Part shown: in pieces, positions 1 through 8,629 of the stretch
Position numbering within the stretch: the stretch's first letter is position 1
Layout of the letters: the number at the start of each line of letters is the position of its first letter
Assembly: GCA_035570275.1 (NCBI GenBank)
Contig: DATMNI010000063.1
Span: 1-64,000 of the forward strand
Source of the DNA: DATMNI01 sp035570275
GTDB taxonomy: Bacteria > Acidobacteriota > Terriglobia > Bryobacterales > Bryobacteraceae
DNA length: 64,000 nucleotides
Direction of reading: 5' to 3'
Notes under the pieces: generated by a model
What the model was told of the DNA's origin: nothing
The model's input: only the letters and a program-made list of their open reading frames with translations
The model's database searches: none
Translations under genes and position numbers: made by a program

Positions 1-320
1 CATACCACAACACCAAGCCGCCAAATCCACCTAATCCTGTGACTAAAATCCTTCTAACCAAAGCGCATGCTCCTTGTCCTTAGATAACTTAGAGTATACC
101 GCGTGCTGTCATGTTGACGTGGGTAATTTAGCGGTTTCGGAGAAACGGTACTAACTTAAGATAGACAGTTTCATAAATACAGTCGCGTATTTCGACGAAA
201 CCGCTTCCTAACGGTCGCGGCTCTGATCGGAGCGGCTCTGATCGGAGCCGCGCGCGTTAGCAAGCGGTTTCCCGATACGTCGGCGTATTTCTGAAATGAC
301 CGGCTAAGCTAAGCGGGCGG
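1..320. other. Intergenic stretch without a gene
   Basis: No coding sequence is recognisable. The first ~180 bases are visibly richer in A+T than the rest of the window. A long imperfect palindrome follows at 197-271 (listed separately). The left edge is the window boundary, so a gene ending or starting just outside cannot be excluded. Confidence 0.4.
197..271. repeat. REP-like palindrome, family B, copy 1
   Basis: The left arm GAAACCGCTTCCTAACG pairs imperfectly with the right arm CGTTAGCAAGCGGTTTC, around GC-rich sequence containing CTCTGATCGGAG twice. A near-identical element lies at 23165-23227, and both are followed by TATTTCTGAAATG, so the conserved unit extends beyond the hairpin. Related hairpins are at 34105-34162 and 52761-52826. 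Confidence 0.75.
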
Positions 321-905
321 TCAGCGTCCGGCGAGGTCCGCTTTGGAAGCCGCTTCGTCCTTGGTGGGGGTCACCTTATCGGGGTCGATGCGGACCATGA
401 TATAGCGGATATGATCGTTGACCTTGGTGAACCAGTGGCCCACGCCGGCGGGAATGATGATGGCGTCTCCCGTTTTGAGCTGGTAGGTTGATCCGTCGCG
501 GATTCCAGAGCCGTTGCCGCCGGGACCGTTAAGCAGCCTCACGGATGGGTAGTCCGCGGGCCGCGGCTTCCATCCTACGATGTCGGAGCCGGTGACGAGG
601 GTCGCGGATCCGTCGAGGATGTAATAGACCTCACTGACCAGGTCGTGCTCGGCGACGCCCGAGCCCTCAGCCTGCGTGGCGTTGCGGTAGACCACGCCGA
701 CATCGACATGGCCCTTGCCCACGTCGGCCGCACGCACTTGCTGATCGGCGACGGAGTTGGTGACGCGCGCGGGCGCCCGCTTGAAGTAGGCGTCGAGCTC
801 TTCGCGGCTGATGTAGCTGGCGGAGCAGCGGTCGCAGCTCGGCTTAGCCTGCTGGGCGGCCAGCGGGAGGAGGGCGGGCAGCATCGCCAGGAGAGCGGTT
901 CGCAT
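321..905 (-). CDS. Secreted cupin-domain protein
   Basis: A 194-residue protein with an N-terminal signal peptide (MRTALLAMLPALLPLAAQQ) followed by a cysteine pair (CDRC) and a single cupin barrel. The cupin is suggested by an EHDLVSEVYYILDGSA segment and a GDAIIIPAGVGHWF segment, which match the two conserved cupin motifs. The second motif keeps its glycine, proline and histidine. The frame stays open upstream to 1160, but that part only translates an intergenic repeat, so the start was placed at the ATG that opens the signal peptide; an ATG three codons earlier is the alternative. Cupins are functionally diverse (dioxygenases, isomerases, binding proteins), so only the fold and the export are supported. 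It stands alone, facing away from the ADOP permease. Confidence 0.7.
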   Translation of the reverse strand: MRTALLAMLPALLPLAAQQAKPSCDRCSASYISREELDAYFKRAPARVTNSVADQQVRAADVGKGHVDVGVVYRNATQAEGSGVAEHDLVSEVYYILDGSATLVTGSDIVGWKPRPADYPSVRLLNGPGGNGSGIRDGSTYQLKTGDAIIIPAGVGHWFTKVNDHIRYIMVRIDPDKVTPTKDEAASKADLAGR

Positions 906-960
906 GATTTGCATACAGGTACCGAGTGTATACCAGCGACCGGGGACAGAGGTGTGGAGC

Positions 961-990
961 GGGTGGACGGGTGGACGGGTGGACGGGTGC
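961..990. repeat. 8-bp tandem repeat
   Basis: The unit GGGTGGAC is present about 3.5 times in a row, between the cupin gene and a family A repeat. It lies upstream of the chosen cupin start and is probably non-coding. Confidence 0.8.
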
Positions 991-1028
991 TTAACCGAAT
1001 TTTGGGGAACCGCCCTGTGAGCACGTTC

Positions 1029-1159
1029 TGTGGGGCAGATTGCCAATCTGTGGGGATTGGCAATCCGCCTTCCGACGTTCGGAGCGAGCCCCGAGGCGCT
1101 CGTTGGGGCCAGCGTCAAGCGGATTCGCAATCCGCCGCAGGTTAACAACCTGCCCCACA
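1029..1159. repeat. Family A inverted-repeat element, copy 1
   Basis: The element begins TGTGGGGCAG and ends CTGCCCCACA, so its ends are perfect inverted repeats. Inside are two short palindromes of the type GGATTGGCAATCC and GGATTCGCAATCC, and GTTAACAACCTG next to the right end. The same modules recur at 9943-10057, 12420-12490, 29071-29134, 39330-39404 and 57748-57947, always between genes. No coding capacity. Confidence 0.85.
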
Positions 1160-1260
1160 TAGTAATACAAGCCGATTCATACCGGTTCCCCCAAGACCCA
1201 CGGGTATCGCCTGATCGGATTTATGAGCAACTAAGCTGGAACGATGGGCCTCGTCTCACG

Positions 1261-1266
1261 TATAAT
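1261..1266 (+). promoter_or_regulatory. -10 box of a probable leaderless promoter
   Basis: A perfect TATAAT ends 5 nt before the ATG at 1272, which puts the expected transcription start at or next to the start codon. No good -35 box is seen. Confidence 0.5.
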
Positions 1267-1271
1267 CTTTT

Positions 1272-3740
1272 ATGCGACTTCTGGCCGATCTCCGCTTTGC
1301 CATCCGGACTCTTGCCAAGTCTCCCAGCTTCGCGCTCATTGCCATCCTCTCGCTCGCGCTCGGCATCGGCGCCAACACTGCCATGTTCAGCTACGTGGAC
1401 GCGGTGCTGCTGCGGCCGCTGCCCGTTCCCGATTCAGGCAGGATCGTCGAGGTGGATTCGACCAGTCCCGACACGCGTCTGGGGCGCCTGTCCTATGCCG
1501 ATTACGCGGATCTGCGCAACAACACCAAAACGCTCGAAAGCCTGGCGTGTTACGACTTCTTCTTCGCTGGAATCAGCACGCAGCCGAAGCAGGTTCCGAA
1601 GTACGGCCTGGATGCCAGTGTCAGCGGGAATTTCTTCACCGGACTGCGCATCGCGCCGGTGCTCGGCCGCGTGTTCCGAGCCGACGAAGATACCGTGCCC
1701 GGACGCGACCTGGTCGCCGTGATCAGTTATCAGATGTGGGATCGCGAATTCGCGCGCGATCGTGCGGTCATTGGACACGAGGTTCGCGTGAACGGCTCTG
1801 ATTTCACGATTATTGGCGTGGCACCGAAAGATTTCACCGGGCCGCAGGCATTTGTGACCCCTGAAATCTACATCCCGGCGCATGCCTACCAGAAGGCGGT
1901 TCCCGGCGCCAGCGCGGATTATCTCACGTCGCGAACCCGCCGCAGCCAGGTTTTGCTGGGACGGCTTAAGCCGGGCGTGCGCATGACGGAGGCGCAGGCG
2001 GAATTGCGGAAAATCGCGCACGACATCGCCACGCAGTATCCCGATACGAATCGCGACCGAACCGTCACGGCACTCGATTACGTACGCGCCCGCTTCGAAA
2101 ACAGTCCGACCGATGCCGCTCTGGCGCTCACGCTGCTGGCAATCACCGGATTGGTTTTGCTGATCGCCTGCGCGAATGTCGCGAGTCTTTTGATTGCGCG
2201 CGGAACGGCCCGCTCGAAGGAAATCGCCATTCGCATGGCGATCGGCGCGCGGCGCGGCGCGCTGGTGCGGCAGCTTCTCACGGAGAGTTTCCTCTTGGCG
2301 CTATTGGGAGGAGTTGCGGGAATCGGGGTCGGCTACCTGGGCCTGGTGTTCCTGCAGGCGATTCCCATTCCGTCAGATTTTCCGATTTCGCTCGGCATCC
2401 GGATGGACACGCGGCTGCTGGCGTTCAGCCTGGCGGTTTCGCTGGCGACGGGGTTCATTTTTGGATTGGTTCCGGCATTGCGCGCAACGCGGCGCGATCT
2501 CGCCTCGATCATCAAGACCAGCGACAGCGGCCCGGCGCGGACTTCGTTCCTGCGCGGGATGCTTTCCGGTCGAAATGTCCTGGTCACCGCGCAGCTCGCA
2601 CTCTCGGCGGTGCTGCTGGTGATTTCAGCCGACTGCGTACGCGGATTTCAAGCGGCGTGGCGCATCGATCCGGGCTTCCGCCTGGATCACACGCTTTTCT
2701 TCTCCCTGGACCCGAACATCCAGCGATATAGCGAAACCAGGACGCGCGACTTCTACAAGAAGCTGACAGACCGGCTTCGCGAAACCGGCGGCGTGCGTGA
2801 AGTATCCATGTCATCGTCGGTTCCCTTCAGCACCGGGCAGAGTTCGCGCAAGTATATGGCGGCGGGCGAGCAGCCCCGTGCATCCGGAGATGCACCGGCC
2901 GCGTTCTCTTATAAAGTCGATGAAAATTTCTTTCCCCTCATGGAGACGAAGATTCTTCGCGGCCGCGGCTTTGATTCGCGCGATACGGCGAAATCGCCGC
3001 GCGTGGCGGTAATCAACGAATTCCTCGCCAGGAAGCTGTTTGCGCAGAACGATCCGATCGGCCGGCGGTTTCGGCTGGACTCCGTGGACGGAGCCGACCT
3101 GCAAGTCATCGGCGTGGCGAAGGAAGGCATATATACCTACTGGGCGGAGCCGGCGCTAGAAGCCGTGTGGACGCCATTTTCCCAGGATTACAGCTCACAA
3201 ATGTATGTCGAGATGCGAACGGCGGGCGATCCTGCTTCGTTCGCCGCGGTGGTACGCGAACAGGTTCGCGCGCTCGATCCCGACATGCCGATCTTCCGCA
3301 TCAGCACCATGGCAACGTTCTTCCACGATCGCGCGATGTTGGGACCGCGCCTGATCGCTCAGATCGTGACGGCGACGGGGCTGATGGGATTGCTGATGGC
3401 TGTGATCGGGCTCTACGGAGTTGTCGCCTACGCGGTGAGCCGGCGGACGCGCGAAATCGGAATCCGCCTGGCAATCGGCGCGACGCCCGCGGGTGTCCTG
3501 CGCATGGTGCTCAATCAGGGCGCGGTTTTCACTGCGGTCGGGCTGGCGTTCGGGCTGGCGCTGGCGATCCCGATCGCGCGCAACGTCATCCCCAATTTTG
3601 TGGTCGGGACCAATCCACTGGGCGCGGCGGTTTTACTCGGCGTTCCCGCGATACTCGGGGCGGCGATGATGGCCGCCTGCTGGATTCCTGCCCGGCGCGC
3701 CGCCAGGGTGGATCCGGCGGGGGCGCTCCGGCAGGAATAG
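1272..3740 (+). CDS. ADOP-family ABC transporter permease
   Basis: This 822-residue inner-membrane protein has the duplicated MacB-periplasmic/FtsX layout of the Acidobacteria duplicated orphaned permeases (ADOP). The N-terminus FAIRTLAKSPSFALIAIL followed by LSLALGIGANTAMFSYVDAV is the first membrane helix with the family signature. A MacB-like periplasmic domain runs to about residue 250, FtsX helices cover roughly 270-410, a second periplasmic domain 450-660, and the last FtsX module 690-815, with the recurring TREIGIRLAIGA cytoplasmic motif. It lacks the N-terminal cytoplasmic prefix seen in the second ADOP protein at 59752-62430 and has no adjacent padR or ATPase gene. By analogy with MacB it should couple to an ATPase for export or mechanotransmission; substrate unknown. 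The start is supported by TATAAT 5 nt upstream. Confidence 0.9.
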   Translation: MRLLADLRFAIRTLAKSPSFALIAILSLALGIGANTAMFSYVDAVLLRPLPVPDSGRIVEVDSTSPDTRLGRLSYADYADLRNNTKTLESLACYDFFFAGISTQPKQVPKYGLDASVSGNFFTGLRIAPVLGRVFRADEDTVPGRDLVAVISYQMWDREFARDRAVIGHEVRVNGSDFTIIGVAPKDFTGPQAFVTPEIYIPAHAYQKAVPGASADYLTSRTRRSQVLLGRLKPGVRMTEAQAELRKIAHDIATQYPDTNRDRTVTALDYVRARFENSPTDAALALTLLAITGLVLLIACANVASLLIARGTARSKEIAIRMAIGARRGALVRQLLTESFLLALLGGVAGIGVGYLGLVFLQAIPIPSDFPISLGIRMDTRLLAFSLAVSLATGFIFGLVPALRATRRDLASIIKTSDSGPARTSFLRGMLSGRNVLVTAQLALSAVLLVISADCVRGFQAAWRIDPGFRLDHTLFFSLDPNIQRYSETRTRDFYKKLTDRLRETGGVREVSMSSSVPFSTGQSSRKYMAAGEQPRASGDAPAAFSYKVDENFFPLMETKILRGRGFDSRDTAKSPRVAVINEFLARKLFAQNDPIGRRFRLDSVDGADLQVIGVAKEGIYTYWAEPALEAVWTPFSQDYSSQMYVEMRTAGDPASFAAVVREQVRALDPDMPIFRISTMATFFHDRAMLGPRLIAQIVTATGLMGLLMAVIGLYGVVAYAVSRRTREIGIRLAIGATPAGVLRMVLNQGAVFTAVGLAFGLALAIPIARNVIPNFVVGTNPLGAAVLLGVPAILGAAMMAACWIPARRAARVDPAGALRQE

Positions 3741-3781
3741 CTCAGCCTGACGGCGTTTCTCCAGACGTCACCGCCAGGTGG

Positions 3782-3787
3782 TATGCT
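3782..3787 (+). promoter_or_regulatory. -10-like box, possible leaderless start
   Basis: TATGCT ends 7 nt before the ATG at 3795 and overlaps the alternative upstream ATG at 3783. This spacing is why the downstream ATG was preferred. Confidence 0.35.
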
Positions 3788-3794
3788 CCGTCCC

Positions 3795-5765
3795 ATGCCG
3801 TTCGATCGGATTTTCTTGCGCCTGACCTGTTTGTTTGCGGGGATTGCAGTAGCCGCCGCCCAGAGCCAGCCTCCCGCTCCGGGCCAGTTTCAAAACTGCG
3901 TCCCTTGCCACGGAGGCGATGCGCAAGGAGGAGAACACGGCCCACCTATTGCCGCGCGTCTGTTGACGCTGGATGACGACGAGTTGATGCAGACCATCCG
4001 CGGGGGAAAGCCGCAAATCGGGATGCCGGCGTTTCCTTTGAACGACGCCGATATGCGCGGCCTGATCCGGTACCTGCGCACGCTCGAGCGTCCGGAGAGC
4101 CTGCCCCGAAACCGCGCCAGTGTCCAGACGGCACACGGCGAGTCTTTCCAGGGATTGGTGCTGTCGCAGAGCGTGGGTGAGATGCAACTTCTCACTGACG
4201 ACCATCGGCTGCACTTACTGCGCCGCGAAGGGGAACGCTACCGCGAGGTCACTTCCGATGTCGATTGGAGCGGCTATAACGGCGACCCCAGCGGGAATCG
4301 CTACAGTAAACTCTCCCAGATCGATACCGCCAACGTGTCGCGCCTGGCGCCCCGATGGATTTTCCAATTGCCCGGCGGCACGAACCTCCAGATGACACCG
4401 GTAGTGGTGGCGGGCGTGATGTATGTCACCAGTGCCAACGAATGCTGGGCGCTGGACGCGGGCTCCGGCCGGTCGATCTGGCACTATCAGCGCCGCCGCA
4501 CGCGCGGCATTGGCGGAACCGCGGCGCAAGGTGTGAACCGCGGCGTGGCCGTGGCCGGCGGCAGCGTATTCATGGTCACCGATAATGCACATCTGATCGC
4601 GCTGGATGGTTCCGCGGGCACGTTGCTGTGGGACACGGAGATGGCGGACTGGCGGCAGAACTACTACGCCACCACGGCTCCGCTGATCGCCGGCGGGCTG
4701 GTTTTGGCTGGGGTGGCGGGCGGCGACGATGGCGTGCGCGGCTTTGTAGCGGCGTTTGACGCTGCCTCCGGAAAGGAAGTCTGGCGATTCTGGACCGTTC
4801 CGAAGCCGGGCGAGCCTGGTTCAGAAACCTGGAATGGCAAGGACATCGCTCATCCGGGCGGAGCCACCTGGCTCACTGGGACGTACGACGCGGAATTGGG
4901 CACCGTCTACTGGCCGACGGGCAACGCGGGCAACGACCTCAACGGAGACTACCGCGCGGGAGACAACCTCTACACCGATTCCGATGTCGCCCTGGATGCC
5001 AAGACGGGCAAGCTCAAATGGTATTTCCAGTACACGCCGCATGACGTTTGGGACTGGGACGCGGTGCAGACGCCGGTGCTGGTGGACGCGGATTGGAATG
5101 GACAGCGGCGCAAGCTGCTGTTGCACGCCAATCGCAACGGATTCTTATACGTTCTGGATCGGACTTCGGGGAAATTGCTTCTGGCCAAGCCTCTGGTGAA
5201 GAAACTGACGTGGGCGAGCGGGATCGGTTCCGACGGCCGGCCCGTTCTGCTTCCGGACCAGGTACCCACTGTCGCTGGCGCGAAGATCTGCCCACCCATC
5301 GAGGGCGCCACGAACTGGTTCTCCACCGCGTTCAGCCCGGAAACCGGGCTTTACTACGTACAGACGCTCGAGAAGTGTGGTATCTACACGAAGAGCGACA
5401 TGGAATGGAAAGCCGGAGGGGGTTTCATTGGCGGCACGACGCGAAACATTCCCGACGACAATTCGCGGAAGGTTCTGCGCGCCTTCGATATCCACACGGG
5501 GAAGGCTGTCTGGGAACTGCCGCAGACCGGCGACGCCGAGTCCTGGGGCGGAGTTCTGGGCACCGCCGGGGGCGTGATCTTCTTTTGCGATGACGATGGA
5601 TCGCTGGCCGCGGCTGACGCGCGCACTGGCAAGCGGTTATGGAGTTTCCAGGCGAGCCGCCTGTGGAAAGCATCCCCTATGACCTATCGCTTCGACGGGC
5701 GGCAATACGTGGCGGTGGCGACGGGGCAATCGGTCATCTCGTTTGGTCTACCCACCAGCCGCTAG
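3795..5765 (+). CDS. PQQ-dependent dehydrogenase with N-terminal cytochrome c domain
   Basis: A periplasmic quinohaemoprotein of 656 residues. After a signal peptide (about 1-23) comes a class I cytochrome c domain with CVPCH (C35, C38, H39) and a candidate axial Met77 in IGMPAF. A PQQ beta-propeller follows, beginning at DWSGYNGDPSGNRYS near residue 155, with repeated W-type docking blades (ALDAGSGRSIWHY, AFDAASGKEVWRFW, ALDAKTGKLKWYFQYTPHD). In well-studied quinohaemoprotein alcohol dehydrogenases the haem domain is C-terminal, so the N-terminal haem is less usual. The likely role is oxidation of an alcohol or sugar with electrons passed through the haem to the respiratory chain; the substrate is not predictable. 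ATG at 3783 is the alternative start, but AGGTGG lies too close to it. Confidence 0.85.
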   Translation: MPFDRIFLRLTCLFAGIAVAAAQSQPPAPGQFQNCVPCHGGDAQGGEHGPPIAARLLTLDDDELMQTIRGGKPQIGMPAFPLNDADMRGLIRYLRTLERPESLPRNRASVQTAHGESFQGLVLSQSVGEMQLLTDDHRLHLLRREGERYREVTSDVDWSGYNGDPSGNRYSKLSQIDTANVSRLAPRWIFQLPGGTNLQMTPVVVAGVMYVTSANECWALDAGSGRSIWHYQRRRTRGIGGTAAQGVNRGVAVAGGSVFMVTDNAHLIALDGSAGTLLWDTEMADWRQNYYATTAPLIAGGLVLAGVAGGDDGVRGFVAAFDAASGKEVWRFWTVPKPGEPGSETWNGKDIAHPGGATWLTGTYDAELGTVYWPTGNAGNDLNGDYRAGDNLYTDSDVALDAKTGKLKWYFQYTPHDVWDWDAVQTPVLVDADWNGQRRKLLLHANRNGFLYVLDRTSGKLLLAKPLVKKLTWASGIGSDGRPVLLPDQVPTVAGAKICPPIEGATNWFSTAFSPETGLYYVQTLEKCGIYTKSDMEWKAGGGFIGGTTRNIPDDNSRKVLRAFDIHTGKAVWELPQTGDAESWGGVLGTAGGVIFFCDDDGSLAAADARTGKRLWSFQASRLWKASPMTYRFDGRQYVAVATGQSVISFGLPTSR

Positions 5766-5966
5766 ATTACTTGAATCTACGAATGTGAGGCGTGGCTTGC
5801 CGCCTGGCTTGTTCCAGTATGGCCGAACACCGATTCAGTTTCCTCCCTCAATTGACCCAGGCAGTCGTCTGGGCTGGTTGCTCTGCGGTGAAGAACACTT
5901 TCGGTCTGAGGCAGAGCCTCGCTAGCGTTAGCGGAAGCACGTCCATTTGCGGCGCAGGTCGACCCG

Positions 5967-7718
5967 TCAGCGCTTCATCGGGTCGGTACGAACGACACCG
6001 TGGCCCTCGCGAATCGTCGCCAGGCAATCCACCGGCACTTTGCCGATGCGCTCGGTGTTGCCGTTCGTCCACCGCACGGTCACCTCGGCCGTCGTCGAGT
6101 TCCCCAAACCGAAATGCAATCTCTTGTCATTCGCCGACAGGAAGCTGGCCTGAGCGGTGACCTCCTGGGCCTGCAACCGATCGCCATACCGAACCGTCAC
6201 CTTCGACCCGATGGCGCTCCGGTTCGTTTGCACGCCCACCAGCAGCACCTTCAGCCAGTGGCCGCCGGACGAAACGTCGTTACGGAGCAATGAGGGAGGC
6301 TCATTCATGTTCCAGATCAACACGTCCACATCGCCATCGTTGTCGAAATCACCGAAGGCGCAGCCGCGGCTGGAGTGCGCGGCGCTGACGCCGGGACCGG
6401 CTTCATCGATCAGTTCCTCGAAGCGTCCGCCACCAAGGTTCCGGAATACCAGGCGCGGTGTTCGAAACGGATAATCGGGCAGCGTACGCTCCAACTCGGG
6501 ATAGATGCTCCCGGTCACTATAAACAAATCGGGAAGGCCGTTATTATCCAGATCGACGATCCCCGCCCCCCAGGAAACGTAGCGAGTTTCCATGCCCAGG
6601 CCGGCCCTGATGGACGCCTCGGAAAAATTGCCCTTGCCGTCATTCACGTACAGCGCCGGGGTGTCGTCGGAAAAGTGCGTCTTTAAGACATCGGTATTTC
6701 CATCGAGGTTAACGTCCCCGAGGGCGACCCCCATGCCGGCCTGGGCCACTCCGTCTTCGCTGAGGGCGATACCCCGAAGAATCGCCTCTTCGCGAAAAGT
6801 TCCATCCTTTCGATTGTGGAAAAAGAAACTCGGCGTGGAGTCCCCAGCCATGTAAATGTCCGGCCAGCCGTCGTTATCCAAGTCGGCTGTTACCGCGGTC
6901 AACCCGTAACTGCCGGTCGCACTGCCCACGCCGGAAGGCGCGCTGACATCGGTGAAGGTTCCATCGCGGTTGTTGTGATAAAGACCAGGCCGCGCCGTGG
7001 GCAGCCCCAGCGGACCGCAACTCACCGGAAGACCCTTCCAGTTACAATTGGCGCTGGCTCCGGCTTTGGGCGTCTTTGCAACATCGAAGCCGACGTAGCG
7101 GGCGACGAAAAGATCCAGGTGCCCGTCACGATCGTAGTCCACCCACGTGCAGCCCGAGCCCCATTCCCGGGTAGCGGTAAGCAACCCCGCCTCCTTGGTC
7201 ACATCCGTGAAGGTTCCGTTTCCGTTGTTTCGATATAGAACGTTTTGCCCCCAATATGTAATGAACAGGTCCTCGTAGCCATCGTTGTTATAATCGCCGA
7301 CGGTGACACCCATTGCCCAGCCATGCCGTACCAGCCCGGCCGCGGCGGTGACGTCGGTGAAAGTGCCGTCGCGATTGTTGCGATAGAGCCGGTTGGTCGC
7401 ATCGGAAGCACTCCCGTCGAGGCGCGAGCCGCTCAGAACCAGAAGATCGATCCAGCCGTCGTTATCGTAATCGAAGAACGCTACGCCGCAGCCGACAACT
7501 TCTATGATGTAGTCCTTCCGATCGGAACCGCAAATGGCCGGCTTCACCAGACCAGCGGCCACGGAGATATCGGTCAGCTTGCACCCAAATGGCACGCCCG
7601 AGGGCTTGCTTCGAGGAGCGGCATGCAGCCCTCGCGAGGCGACGCCCTGCGCACCGGCGGCCGGAGCCGTCATCAACGCGGTCAGCAGACTGCGGCGCGT
7701 CAGGATGCGTGCACTCAT
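5967..7718 (-). CDS. CRTAC1-family FG-GAP protein with ASPIC/UnbV domain
   Basis: An exported 583-residue protein. It opens with a twin-arginine-like signal (TRRSLLTAL). The body has at least seven FG-GAP/VCBS calcium-binding motifs, for example DYDNDGWIDLLVL, DYNNDGYEDLFI, DYDRDGHLDLFV, DLDNDGWPDIYM, DLDNNGLPDLFI and DFDNDGDVDVLI, forming a beta-propeller. The C-terminus (about 495-575) is an ASPIC/UnbV domain with IGSKVTVRYGDRLQAQEV and VRWTNGNTERI. It is the last gene of a three-gene operon: its ATG overlaps the stop of the upstream TPR gene as ATGA. Proteins of this family are common in Acidobacteria and Planctomycetes, usually with TPR partners; the molecular function is unknown, adhesion or ligand binding being the usual inference. 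Confidence 0.85.
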   Translation of the reverse strand: MSARILTRRSLLTALMTAPAAGAQGVASRGLHAAPRSKPSGVPFGCKLTDISVAAGLVKPAICGSDRKDYIIEVVGCGVAFFDYDNDGWIDLLVLSGSRLDGSASDATNRLYRNNRDGTFTDVTAAAGLVRHGWAMGVTVGDYNNDGYEDLFITYWGQNVLYRNNGNGTFTDVTKEAGLLTATREWGSGCTWVDYDRDGHLDLFVARYVGFDVAKTPKAGASANCNWKGLPVSCGPLGLPTARPGLYHNNRDGTFTDVSAPSGVGSATGSYGLTAVTADLDNDGWPDIYMAGDSTPSFFFHNRKDGTFREEAILRGIALSEDGVAQAGMGVALGDVNLDGNTDVLKTHFSDDTPALYVNDGKGNFSEASIRAGLGMETRYVSWGAGIVDLDNNGLPDLFIVTGSIYPELERTLPDYPFRTPRLVFRNLGGGRFEELIDEAGPGVSAAHSSRGCAFGDFDNDGDVDVLIWNMNEPPSLLRNDVSSGGHWLKVLLVGVQTNRSAIGSKVTVRYGDRLQAQEVTAQASFLSANDKRLHFGLGNSTTAEVTVRWTNGNTERIGKVPVDCLATIREGHGVVRTDPMKR

Positions 7719-8629
7719 TTCCCCGGCCTGTCGCCGAACGCATAGGAGGGCGGACTGCCGACAGGGTCATCATCGCGGTCCTGCTCCTTGAACTTAAGGA
7801 ACAGTTCCGTCGCCTGCTTGGCCTTGGCAGTCTCGCCCAGGGCGCGATAGACCGCGGCTAACTGGTAGTATGCCCGAGCCAGTTCGGGACGCAGCCGGAC
7901 GGCCGCCTCCAGCTCCGTTCGGGCCTTCGGCATATCGTCCATTTGACGGCGAAGCCGGCCGAGGTTGAAGTGGACGAGCGGGTTTGAAGAGTCCGCCTTC
8001 GCCGCCTTTTCCAGCGCCGCCGCAGCGCCTTCCCGATCGTTGTGCTCCATCAGCACGATTCCATAATGCAGCAGGTAGTGCGGGTTTTGGGGTTCGATCG
8101 CCAGGGCGCGTTCCAGATGAGTCTTGGCTCCGGCCTCGTTATCATCCTTAAGAATATCGATAACAGCCAGCATGAATTCCGCCTTGTGGTTCCTGTCATC
8201 TAACTGGGCAGCGTGCGCGAAGTGCTTGCCGGCGCGCTCGTACTCATGCAGCAGAAAGAAACTCAGACCAATGTCGTAGAAGACGTCGGAGGATGGTTTA
8301 ACTTTGGCCGCCAGCAGGAAGGACGGAATTGCATGTAACTGGTCGCCACAGCGCTGATAGGTGCGGCCCTGCTGTATTAATAGATCGTAGTGATTGGGTT
8401 TGCTCTTCACGGCTGCTTCGATGGCGGCGACCGCTTCCGCATTACGGCCGAGCAGCAGATATGCCTCGGCAGCCGCGGAAAGATACTCGGGCGAGGCGTT
8501 CCCGGGAGGAGACTTTAGCTCACTGGTGAGACACGCTTTGTCACGTGTCTCGATGCAATGCATAAGCCGTTCAGCGGCATTCGCCTCTTTGGAAAGCGGT
8601 AATAGCAAAAGCAGCAACCAGGCAGTCAT
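7715..8629 (-). CDS. Secreted TPR-repeat protein
   Basis: This 304-residue protein has a short hydrophobic export signal (MTAWLLLLLLPL) and then tandem tetratricopeptide repeats over most of its length. They can be followed by the A/G-x-A and P-type positions in AYLLLGRNAEAVAAIEAAV, GIVLMEHNDREGAAAALEKA, LGRLRRQMDDMPKARTELEA and LAAVYRALGETAKAKQA. TPR domains act as protein-binding scaffolds. It overlaps both neighbours by ATGA (8626-8629 and 7715-7718), so translation of the three genes is coupled and the product probably works with the CRTAC1-type protein at the cell surface or in the periplasm. Confidence 0.85.
   Translation of the reverse strand: MTAWLLLLLLPLSKEANAAERLMHCIETRDKACLTSELKSPPGNASPEYLSAAAEAYLLLGRNAEAVAAIEAAVKSKPNHYDLLIQQGRTYQRCGDQLHAIPSFLLAAKVKPSSDVFYDIGLSFFLLHEYERAGKHFAHAAQLDDRNHKAEFMLAVIDILKDDNEAGAKTHLERALAIEPQNPHYLLHYGIVLMEHNDREGAAAALEKAAKADSSNPLVHFNLGRLRRQMDDMPKARTELEAAVRLRPELARAYYQLAAVYRALGETAKAKQATELFLKFKEQDRDDDPVGSPPSYAFGDRPGK

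Noticed and set aside
1030..1722. Open frames beginning in family A repeats, typically starting MWGRL-TCGGL or similar.
   Set aside because: They translate the palindromic repeat modules. The same peptide recurs at several repeat copies, which marks it as a repeat artefact.
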